Positions 12,701 through 24,700 of a stretch of 64,000 bases of DNA are shown piece after piece. The position numbers and the translations under genes are program-made. The notes under the pieces are model-generated. The model had not been told where the DNA came from. It saw only the letters and a program-made list of their open reading frames with translations, and did not search any database. Location of the stretch: NCBI RefSeq assembly GCF_042242105.1, contig NC_092012.1, forward strand, positions 16,498,543-16,562,542, in the 5' to 3' direction. The DNA is from Pempheris klunzingeri (taxonomy: Eukaryota; Chordata; Actinopteri; Acropomatiformes; Pempheridae). The first letter of the stretch is position 1, and the number at the start of each line of letters is the position of its first letter.

Positions 12701-15700
12701 TTGCTTACTCAGTGCACTACATGAAGGCTGAAGGTGAGTGGTGCGTTAACAAACAAGAGAGAACAGGGATTGTGTTTGCATTGTTTTTTTGGTTACTCGG
12801 ATATCATCTCCAGTGGAAGGAAACTGTTTATATATTTTGGTGTTTCATATTAATGGCCTTTAAAAGAGAACTCCACTGATTTAGCATTACACTCCAGTTG
12901 GTTGTTGCATGGCAGTTTAAAACAAAAAGGATCAAAACTGATGCAGCAGAACCACAGTTATCTGTTTTTAGTCCAGTTTGTCCTTAATTCTTGTCAAAAT
13001 GCCGTTCCCTCTTGAGCTACAAAAGGCTTTATCCAACTTTTTTCATGTATTCAGTAGCAATCCCCAAGACCTGTAATCAGACATTGAACTGTAGAATTGG
13101 TGAAGTTCCCTTTTAAGGCAGCAGCTGACTTTACATCGTCATTGCTACGTTGGTGGCCAGATGTCAAGGGAGATGAGAAAAAAATCCTCCAAAATAAAGA
13201 ACAACAACCACTTTGTCTTGACAACCAGGAATAGTCCTCTATGCGCTACCGCCCTGTGGAGTTTCAAAATGCAGGGTCCTTTCCTTTTGGATGATAAGAT
13301 GCAGGATGTAGGCAAAACTATTCACTAAAAGCACAGGGGTTGTAGTGTGGCAGCAGAAAAGCCTTTCAGCTTTCTTGGGAACTCTTGTCGTCAACAACAA
13401 GAGTCAGATTCACACAATGCAACATTTCAGAAAAAAATGCTGCTTGTTCATTCAAGCACTGCACTTAATTATAATGCCACTGACTTCTATTGGAAAGGTG
13501 AAACATACAGACTTCAGCTAAAGATAAAGGAGCACCTGCTTGATTTTGTTAGGGATAAGGAGGTCAAAATAAAAGGAACAAGTTGAACAAATTCTCTGCT
13601 TTATTCTTGAATAACTGGCATCTGTCAGGGACTTAATTTAGATTTAGTGACACATTCTCCTGTTCCCAGTCACAGGCTGAATGGCTGTTCATTGACATTG
13701 ACGAAGTATCAGACAGTAAGCGCTGCACCTGAGGTTGCAGAGAAGCTTGGCACTAAATGGAGGCTCTAATGAAAGGAGGAACTAATTAGTCTGTGTGATG
13801 GAGTGTCCAAAAGTGTGTATTCTGTGAGAGCAGTAGGAGGGTATGAATTGGACAGGAAGGCAGAGCTTGTTACACTTTTCAGAGAGGCTTATCCAAGCAT
13901 TCAAACTATGGAGAAAGCTTTTTTTGTTTACTCCTCAAGTACTTTGTTTACCAGGTCAAAAATCACTCCAGGTATTTTTTTCTTTAGGGCACAAATACAT
14001 CTTTTGTGTGACTTTGCTCCTCTAGTCTAATTGAATAACGTCTGCACAGCAGGTCATTTGAAAAACTAGTACAAGCGAATTTGGAGATGAAGATGAAGAA
14101 AAGAGAGATTGTTTTTTAGCAAGCAGCAAACTTCTTATCCAGAAGTACTATTGATTCTGTGTGTTTTGACATAACTGTGATACTCCTTTTACAATGTTGT
14201 CATTTTTCCAGGATTAAACAACGAAGAATATCAAGTTGTCATTGGAAACGATACAACTCGCTACATTATTGATGACCTGGAGCCGGCTCGCAACTACACC
14301 TTCTACGTCGTGGCCTACATGCCCATGGGAGCCAGTCGTATGTCGGACCACGTGTTCCAGCACACGCTCGAGGATGGTGAGGCACACAGCCAGTGAAAGT
14401 CGTACAATCCTTCCCACAGTGAAGACAAAATCAGAAGCAAATCTTATGTAAGAGTGAGATGGACAGATAAAGAAGTGGGAGCTCCGTCGATGTTTGTGTC
14501 CTTAATTCAAACTGCAATGAATGAGCTTTATTGTTGACGTAATGGACTAATTAGAGAAAAATGATTTGTGTACACTGTGTGCATACATATATATTTGTGC
14601 CTGTGTACACAAGCTCAGGTGTATATATGTGTATCTGCATTTATGTCCGATGTTTTTGGAGCCTCATTTGCTCATGGTCTTGGCCTGTGGGTCAAAAGAT
14701 GCTGTGTGTTTGTTCTACATGACTAAAGTTATCAAATGATATTACATAGCTAGTTTGAGGTCATCTTAAATGGGTGCTCTCAAGACAAATGCATCCAAGT
14801 ATAATTAGGTAGTGAAAAACAATAAAAAGAATGGCTTTTGATTAGTTAAACATGTAAGATCCTGGTGTCAGATTTTCACATGCCACGACCAGAGCAGTTC
14901 CTCTCCAAACTGTTACGATCTTATAGTGATCTTATAGACTCTGTTTTCCAGTTTTAGGGTCAAACCCCATTCCCGTGATTCCCTATTCCTTTTTAGTAAA
15001 GACAAACCTCCAAAAGGAGCAGCTGTTTAAAGCTTCAAGGGAGCCTCTTTTGTTTTTTGCGCTCACAGGACTTCTTTCAGTGTTAATCTTGTTTTGTCGG
15101 TCTACAGTTCCCCTGCGTGCCCCAGAGCTCAGCCTCACCAGCCACAGCCCCATCGACATCCAGGTGTCTTGGCAGCCTCTTTCAGAAAAGCTGAGTCGTG
15201 GCCGAATCTCCGCCTACCGTTTGTCATATCGCACCAGTACAGAGAATACAGTCTCACAGCTAGAGCTACCTGGAGACAAGACCCAGCATCTCCTGGAAAA
15301 CCTGCAGCCTGACACCATTTACCTCCTGCGTATTGTTGCTGCCACCAGTGTAGGGTGGGGTGAGCAGTCCGCCTGGACATCCCACCACACTCCGAAGGCA
15401 TCCAGTGCTCGAGGTAAAACATCTGGAAGAGTTTTTTTCTGAAATAACAGTATAAGGCCACAAAGAGGATGTGTGGTTTTCATCATTTCAAATGTGCAGT
15501 CACATGGAAAAAAATATATGAAGATCTTCACTATCCAGGAAGTTGACCAGAAAAAGCTGAATGATCACTGAACTCTTCTCTGTTTAAACCATGTGAAAGA
15601 GTCAAGAGAAGAGCTTGCTCTAATAATCTTGTTAAGGCATTGCGTTTGTTACTCTGTGACCTTTGCCCTGCACTGTCAGTAACATTGGAAGGGCTTCAGT

Positions 15701-18700
15701 CATGGGTCATAAAGAGAGCGACTCAGGCCTCTGGGTGGGAAAGAGTATATGGCTGTTTAGAGCCACATCTGAAGCTTTGAGGTGGGGGAGGGGAGGATTT
15801 GTTTTTCCTGCCCATCTCTATCCCCCTCTCTCTCTAGTTAAAACTCAGGAAGGAATCCTCTATAGGTAAACTCAATTTCCCTCATTGCTAAGATGAAAAT
15901 GTGTAAAATGACTCCCTTGGCTTGTATTGAGTGTGAAACAGCTGCTAAAGCATCAGATGGTAGTTTCACTTTTCAAGGAAAACTCCTGGGCTGGAACCTT
16001 CTCTGCTCATCACAGAAACACTATTTTTCTCACTTGGACCTTTTTTTTTATTCAGAGTGCTTTTGTTATCGTTAACCTAAAAAACTGTTAGTGAACACTT
16101 TAACCTCACTAGTTTTAGTGTATGGTTGAAATTCATCTCAGAATATGTTAATTAAAATATAAATGTTTTCTCCTTAGTTCCTTTGGCACCAGAGCTGCAT
16201 TTGGAGCCTTTAAACTGCACCACTATTTTGGTGCGCTGGCAGCTAGCACCCAGGAACTCGGTCAGTGTGCAAGGCTTCAAACTCTTCTACCATGAGGAGA
16301 CCCAGTCAGAGAGCGCCCCGCTTCAGCTGCATGCCGGCGATAATACACACGCCATCGGAGGCCTCGGTGAGTTTTGTTTAAGAGCATTTGAATCATCTCC
16401 TGCCACCGTGGAATGCAGTACATTATACAGTACTGTCATAGTTCTTCAGAAGCCTAACATTTACACACAAGTTCCCTTTACATGAGATTTTGGAGCATCT
16501 TGCTGCATAGATTTGCATCTTGCTAGAGTAATTATTGGGCTTACTAGCATAACTTTTCACATATGTTAATGATTATAGTTGGTCATTAGGCAGCCACAGT
16601 ACTCTTGTTCACATATTAGACTATATGAAGACGAACAAAAAAAGAAATATGAAAACAGAGAAAGACTAGATGCATATATTTCTACAAATGAGTGTAAGAC
16701 ACACCCTTAATTAAAAACCTTGATGTCTTAACAGTCATTTAAAATGCTCACAAAGGTTTTAGTGAAGTAGTTTGTGGTGGGCAAGTTTGCTTTGAAGCAG
16801 CAGCTTCTATTAGCAGCCAAGCTTATGAGTTATTAATTGGTTTAAGTGTTGTCATGTGTCAAGCGGCACCATTAGCCGTGGGACAGAACAACACCACATC
16901 CCACTTCCATGACCCCCCAACCTATGGGCAGGATTTCAATCTGTGCGTCTTTTCAGCAGCTGCTCGGTGGTGTTTGGGGCATATCACAACTCTTCTGGCC
17001 TTTAGGTCACATTCATCTAGATTTTTTTTTTGTTTGAGAGAGGAAAGGGGGATCAGGCCAATGCACTGGACAACTGACCATCTGTGGTCAGAGGGGGTCA
17101 ACCAGGTGGTCAGCAGCTGACTTGTAAATCAGGAAGCTTGAAGCTTGAACGGGATCAGAAAGAAAGATGAGGAGGCACTATAAATTACTATAGGTGTTAA
17201 CTCTAACTGCTGCAGGCATTCAGTTAGATATTTAGTTCAATGGTTTAAACACCAACGCTATTAATGCTAGTGCTGTAACACACCAACTATGAAGAACACA
17301 ACTATAACTATTCCTGTTTCTATTTTTTATGCTGTTTTTTCAGCATGTATTAATATGGAGATTTCTGCAGTTTTTAAAAGTTGCCTGAGTGGTTATTTTT
17401 TTTCTTCCTCCATGAGATTGCTGCAGTCATAGCTACTGATATTAAGCTAATTAAGTCATATTAAGCCAATCAGAAAAAAATAGCTACAACAAAAATAAAG
17501 CTTCAGCTGAATAATAAGAATTATCTTTTTGTTCCTCTTTGATAAAGGAGCTTTGCAGGGCTGTGGTTTGAAGAGAGGGAAGCCGTTTTGTGGAGGCTGA
17601 TTTATTATGTGTTTTATGACTGCTTTGAGCAGCGTTGCTGGAGGAGCACTGACATCAAAGACTCTCATTGTGTTTGGCTTTGAAAGCCACAAAGATGGTT
17701 TATTAGCCAAGACTTAAAGGAAATGCAGCCTCTCACCAACTGAGCTGTAGGACAAAACAATGAGCTCACTATCTTGAAGTTGTGAGATTTCTTTATCATG
17801 AATTAACCGCAGCACTGGTTTTAATTCTTTTTACCAATTATATAAGTAAAGTTCTTAAAAACATTACTGTTTGCTATTATTATAACTGCACCATAAATCA
17901 AAGGTAAATCTATTGATGTAGCACGATTCATACAACATGTTTTTGTGTCAAAAGGAATTGAAAAGCAAACTTTAGAAAATTGAAGACAAGAAAATGTAAA
18001 CAGGTATGAATTTAGAGTTCATATATAGTCTATACTAAATGCTAAAACCTGCCCTGGCAGTAGCACAAGCGGGGAAGTCATAATGCAGCGTCTACTGTAT
18101 ATAAAGTTTGCTAACATTAACCACCATAAACTACTCGCTATTCTAGACCAAGTAAGGGTGAAGAGGCAAAGCCATGAGTGTAATGAACAACATTTAATGT
18201 TTTTATTGCTAATGAGTTTCACTTTTGTATTAGAAATAATTAAAAAATAATTTAAATGGTTAAATAGTTAATTTAAATAGTTATTTCTTATTTCAGAAGA
18301 ATGGAGCATAGTAACAACTCCACAATGATGATACATAGAGGAAAATGTATTCTAGGAGATGTTCAATCAATTATTGGACTATTTAATTATGAATACAGTG
18401 ATTGTCTCTGCAACGACTTGTTATTTACTGCAAGCCACCAAATAATGACAAGTAATATTGATGTTCTCACAAATGAGCACATGACCTGAATAGAAAGAGA
18501 GTAGACAAAGCTTTGGTTTATTCACATTTCTATGATGTACTATGGCAATGAAATTACATTAATGGGCAGTAACAAGTTGATCCTGTGGGAATGTGTTGAG
18601 AAGCATTATTTGTGAAACATGTTAGCTGCATATTGCAGCGACAGATTCTCTAATGTAATCTAATCTAACTCCAAGTTTTGTGTCCTTTAGACTGCCAAAC

Positions 18701-21700
18701 GCTGAATGTTGATTTTTCTCAGCAGGTAATAGCTGCAAATTAAATCTGCTTGTACTGTAAATGGCATTTCCTGTAATCCTGGTGATGTCGTACACAGAAG
18801 CCGCTTTTTTTGCCGATAACATTGATTTCTGAACTATCAGCTGTGGCAAAGCTCGATGCTGCTGATTCAGCTCTGTGTACAGCTGCAGAAGTACATGCCC
18901 TGAGCTGGCTGTTAGATTATCATTTATGACAATCCAGATGATTGAAAGCACACGCTGAGAGACTGGAATGTGTTTGGGAGGCTCCAGCTGGGTATAAATG
19001 CCACAGTGATGTGACCTTTCTTCGCATGTGTTTTCTCTGCTTGGTCCATGAGAAGAGCATGTTGTCGTAGTCGAAGCTTAAATACCTCTCATACCTGTTG
19101 GCACCAGGCTGCACTGTGTGCACAACTGTAGATTTATCTCACAGCTTCAGGCCATCTCGCACCTTGTCCACTACTTCACCCGAGGCCACGCATGCTTAGT
19201 GTAAAAACTAGATTTGTATTCTGTTCATCAGCTTTAAAGGTCATTTTGTGCTTAACTAGCGTGTGTCAGTATGGGTGTTGATTTGTGTAAGTGAGGGCAG
19301 GAGAGAGAGAGAGGGAGACAGAGGGGGAGTGGATAGAGGGAGATGATAGATGCTGGTGTGAGGGTTCATGTGGGAGTTGACATTTATGGCCCCTGTTCAG
19401 GCCTGGCTTGCTGCGGCCTGGGGGGCCTTTCGCAGGCCAGGACAAAACCTCAGGGGCCAACAGGATCTGCATTTTGGCTGTAAAAAAAATGGGGTGACCA
19501 CAAATGGCTCAAATATGCCCTTTAATGCAAACAGCATAATTTATGGGAGTGAGGCCATGTGAGATTTTTCTCAGTGAGAGGGGCAGGAAAGTGTTTTCAG
19601 TCAAGGAATGGCAGCTCAAGCAGAACACTGCACTCTAAGAATATAGTCTGTAATAACGCAGCCACATTTCTAGTTCTGTGCCCAGTGCTATAAAAGGTAC
19701 TGCTGAAACAGTTAATTGATTTAAAATGAATTTACAACAAGATACATCAGTGTTTCTAGCTCTTAAAATGTGAGGATTTGTTGTTTTTCCGTGTTTTCTA
19801 TCTCTGTTAATCAAATGTAATCAGTTTCAAGTATAAGTGGTTTAGGGACTGTTGTTCGGACAAAACGAGACATTTTAAAACGTTAACTTTGGCTCAGAGA
19901 ATTTTATGATGAATTCTTTTGACAAAAATGAGTCAATGAGACTATAGTCAACCGATGAACCGATCATAGAAAGGCATAATACCTTCAATAAACAATGACA
20001 ACTCTTTTGCTAGCTGTTGTAGAGAGTATGTTTATTTAGTTAGTACCCAGTTTCTTTTAAGTAGTGTAGTTGTAGTTTAGTTGATTGTGGACCGACCAGG
20101 ATATAGTAACAATTGATTTTAGTCAGATAATGTTTTAAAATAAGAAGGTGTCTGGTCCATTGTAAGTGTAAAACAAACCTGTCCTCTGAGGTTTCTCTTA
20201 TCAGGACACTGTGTCATCACCTATTAAGTGGCATTTTATTTTGACTCTCGGTGTTTCCCTGTTTTTCCACTCACTTCCTCTGCTTGACCCTCCCCCTCCA
20301 GAGAGAGCCCTATAACCCCTCCTTTTGCAGGATTTAGCTTGCCCAGATTCCATGTCAAAGGTCGTGGCCCAGATGTCACAGCTTCCCCCCTCGCAGAGCT
20401 ACTCTCGCGCATAATTATGGCAGGCCCATTGTATTGAGGGGCTGGGTAGAGGTGCTTACTATGTGCCTGCTCCTCTTTAGAGGTGGACACTGAGGCATAA
20501 CAAACTGGGCAGAAACTCTGGATAACAAGGTGGGCATTGTACAAAAAGTATTGGCCTTCCTGTTTTATTTATCTCCTGCAATAAGAAAAAGAACTTCTTT
20601 ACTTCAGATCATCTCCCTACTCTTGCTAGATGCTGGATCTTAAATGCTAGACATTTATGATCCAGTTTATATCTGTGATTAGTATGTTATTATTTTCCTT
20701 TTTCTCTTGATTGTCTTCGCCAATAGCCATATAGTCGTAGGTAGGGAGAATCTCTGAGCAAAAGAAGAGGCTCATCTCATATTCCACACCCATGACCTCA
20801 GATTCTTTCAGAGTTTAATCTCGGTCTGACCTGCTGGCCCTGGTCTGGCTCCAGTGAAACTCCTTAGGGCTGCATGGGGGTGCAAGTCGCTCGACTCCAC
20901 CCCTCCTAATCTTCCATGGACACACATTTATCTGCTGTGGTCTCCCACTTCTCTCGAGTCCCTAAATCTCTCATATAGCAATAGCAGGAAAGACAGTGCC
21001 GTTAATTAACACACGTTATATGAGAAAATGCTTTAACAGTATTTGGTCAAGTTTCATCTTGAAAATCTTCTTTCTCCCACCAAACTATGATCAAGCAGTT
21101 TAGAAACATTAATTAAAAGGGTTAGGGCTCGGTGTGCATTTCTTTATCTATATTAATATTGATATTGTATGCAACATTCAAATCGGGCTTCCAATCATTA
21201 TTCTTTTTGGGGTAAAAGGGGCATTTGATCAGCTGGCTTCTGTTCGGTACAGGGTTCTCAGGGTCACTGAGGCCTGCAACTGCTGTTGACCGTCAGCGAC
21301 GTCCTTCCCAGGGGATTTTGTTTGTCGATTTTTTTTTTTTCACCCCAAAATTCTGGACCTGAATAGGAGTGGCCACTGACCACTGAGCAGCAGGCCTGAC
21401 CCGGGCCAAAGAAAGGGCATTATTTGCAATCCAAAGACTGAGGGTGACAGGGTGATGGATACTGCAGTTCCTCTGTTCTGCTGTCCTGAGTGCTGCAGAA
21501 ACTGACCAAAGGACTTATGGCACTGAGCATCTGTCGCACTGCCTCACCTCCAGCTCCCACACCACACCATCACACCAGAAACCCTCACTAACCCCACACC
21601 CACACAGTCCTGGTCTCTTTCATGTATCACCCCTGCTTCCTGTTGGCTGTAAGAATCACGTTGTCATCTGTCCTGGTGTTGAGGTCCATGGTGAATTATT

Positions 21701-24700
21701 ACATTGGGTGTTGGTGAGAATAAATCTGTATGGATGTTTACTGAAGTCCAGATCAGAGACTACACATAGACTGATGCATTCTGCAGCAAGAACTAGAGTA
21801 TTTCTCCTTTTGTATGAAGAGATTTATTAACACTTTGGTTTCTTCCTTTTTCTTAATGTAGACCCAAGGAAGAAATACCACGTTAAGCTTCTGGCTTATA
21901 ATGGTGTTGGTGATGGTTACCAGGCAGACCAGACTGTCAGCACCCCTGGATGTGTCTGTAAGTCCCACTATGGTGCTGTCACTTGTATTTAACCAAGTTA
22001 TAACTACCAAAGTGGGGGAAATAACATTACTCTTAATGCATCCCTCAGCTGTTAGAGATCGCCTGGTGCCCCCTCCTCCTCCTCCGCACAACGTGTACAC
22101 CAAGACCAACAGTTCGACCGCAGTGTTCCTGCATTGGGGTCGACCAGCTTTCACCTCAAGCCACGCGGTCAACTACACTGTCCGCTGCAACCCAGTTGGC
22201 CTGCAGAACGCCTCCCTAGTGCTCTACCTGCAGACGTAAGAATTTCTTCATATACACCTTTTCATTTAAAGCACTTTGGCCTCCAAATGGCCCCCAAATA
22301 AATCAATGTCCACAGCTTTAATACATTTGCAGGCACTACTGGTTGTACTGTTTCTGCTTTCCTGTTTGGAAAGGAGGGTCTCATGGAAAGTGAAACCAGA
22401 TGTATAACACGTGTAACTGTGTGTTTTGTGTGGCTTACTGTATGATGACTTGGTCTCATGCCACAGTTCAGTTCTTAGCCCATTATGTTATTGACAGGAA
22501 GTTCAAGCTGATTAGCTGATTATCATAGCCTCAGGTGTGTCACATCACCTAAACTGTTTCACTTAGCAACATGAATACTTTCCTTACACTAGTTTGGGAA
22601 AGTTTTCAGGTCACCAGTGCCCCTTAGTTGTAGCTTTTCCCCCCACTGCCAGCACAGCTCCATATCTCCATCTGCTGGCCAACACCTTTTCACCAAAGGA
22701 CCACTTCACAAACACAGTGGATGATAAATCCCCCGCCTGTGCACAAGGAAACATGGTGTGTTTTAAGAGAACAGGCCCTCTAAGCTGCTTTTATGTCTTT
22801 CTTTACAGGAACATGCAGAGCCTCCTGGTGCAAGATCTGGAGCCCAACACTAAGTATGAATTTGCCATTCGCCTTCACATCGACCAGCTGTCCAGCCCCT
22901 GGAGCCCTGTGGTCTATCAGAGCACTTTCCCTGATGGTGAGTGCAAAATTGTCAAACAATTCAATCTTATTAATTGTATCTCTGAAAGTGTAACAAAAGT
23001 TTGTTATTGCTGTTTTGAGTCAGGATATTATTGTCACATGTTAAAGTTGTTCACAGCTATTAGAGAATAGGATAGGAGGTTTTCTGTTGTGGTGTTCATA
23101 GCATTTTTATTTGACCTTGTTCTTTTTACCCATCTCCACCCAGCACCCACTCTGCCCCCTTCCAATTTAAAAGTGACTCTGATTGAAGAGGACACAGCGC
23201 TGGTTTCATGGAAACCCCCAGATGAGCGCAACGTAGCTGTGACACGTTACACGGTCCTGTACGCTTCCAGACATGCCTGGATAGCTGGGGAATGGCAAGT
23301 GCTGCAAAGAGAAGGTAAGGATGAGCGCAGAAAAAGAGATGTGTAGAGAAAGAGGTTATACAGGTGTGCAGTGGAGAGGGAACCACAAAGCCCTTCCCCT
23401 CCCTGTTGCACACAAACAGTCCATTGGAAATCAATCACTCTCTGTTCATGGTGTCAGGACAGGTTGAGCTCACTACTCTTGTCTAACTGACAAAAGACCA
23501 GTTTGGAGGTTTACTGTAATTACAACTCTTTGATTTACATCCTTATTGACGCATTTCAAGCAAAGACCATTTTGAACCAGGGCTATTTATAAAAACCGAC
23601 CACATCTATCATTTCATGCCAGTAGAATAATAATTTCACAGATTCCCATTAAAGTGCAGTAGTGTTGAATGCATTTAGTTCTGGTTTTTTTCCTGACTGT
23701 CTTTATCTGATTGCATTTGAACCAGTGTTATCTAAAAACTGCAGATTAATACAACTTTAAACTCGAATTCTAAATGTGAAGCAAAAAGATTTTGATAAGT
23801 TTGTTTTCCGTGCTGCTGTAAAAAGCACTGATTATGAATATGTGTCAGAAATATTAGGTAATTATTTAGTTTTCATCACAGAGAAACTTAATGAAATAGT
23901 CATTGTACAGACTGTATGTATAAGTTTAAACAGTTTCTTTGAATCATGTTTAGACATTACTTTGTCCATAACTATGTCAGAGACAAAATGATGTTTCTTT
24001 GTATAGTTTACAGCAGACATTTTGTGTAGATGTCTAACAGCGTAGTAACAGCAAGATACATAGTTTCCTACAACAATTCGCCCCTCATAACAGGGCAATA
24101 ATAATCTGTGTAATCGGCGTGTATTAGTGAGAGTTATATGTTTATAGAAAAAATTACTAATGTTTAATATGATTAAGGCAGAAACAAATTAACAAAATGT
24201 GGAAGCTTGAAAAGCTTTGAAAATCAACGAATCCAAACATCCTAAATGAGCCCTCTCAGTCACAAGCATCAGTAACTATAGAGCTGTCGTTGTATTTGAT
24301 TTGTGAGGCAGCGTAGGTGTTTTTAGGAGCAGATGACCCCAGGAAACACACAAAAAAGACACACAATTCCCCCTTTGCCACTGGTGAAGGGGTCAAAAGT
24401 GAAGCCGTTCACAAAGCCCCTTGAGCTCAGCCCAGCCCCCTATCACCTCAAGCTGAACACCCACCCCCCCTTCAGTATCTGCTTGGGACCCTGGTGGTGT
24501 GTAGACTGGGTGGTACAGGATAAGGGAATGTGTATAGCCCTGATCCCCTGACCCCCCGCTCTTCCCCTCAGAAGCTCCTTTCACACAGCAACTCTCAGCC
24601 ATAAGGATTGTTTTTGTGTTTGTCTATCAGTGCATCACAAAGTCCTGTTCATCAAAGGTCAGCTGACTGACACTGAATGGACAGCAACATATTGGAGTTA

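Noticed and set aside
13347..13586. 79-codon frame in prtg intron 7
   Set aside because: It lies between two confident prtg exons, lacks matching phase and splice sites, and shows no homology to prtg. It may be part of another decayed repeat.
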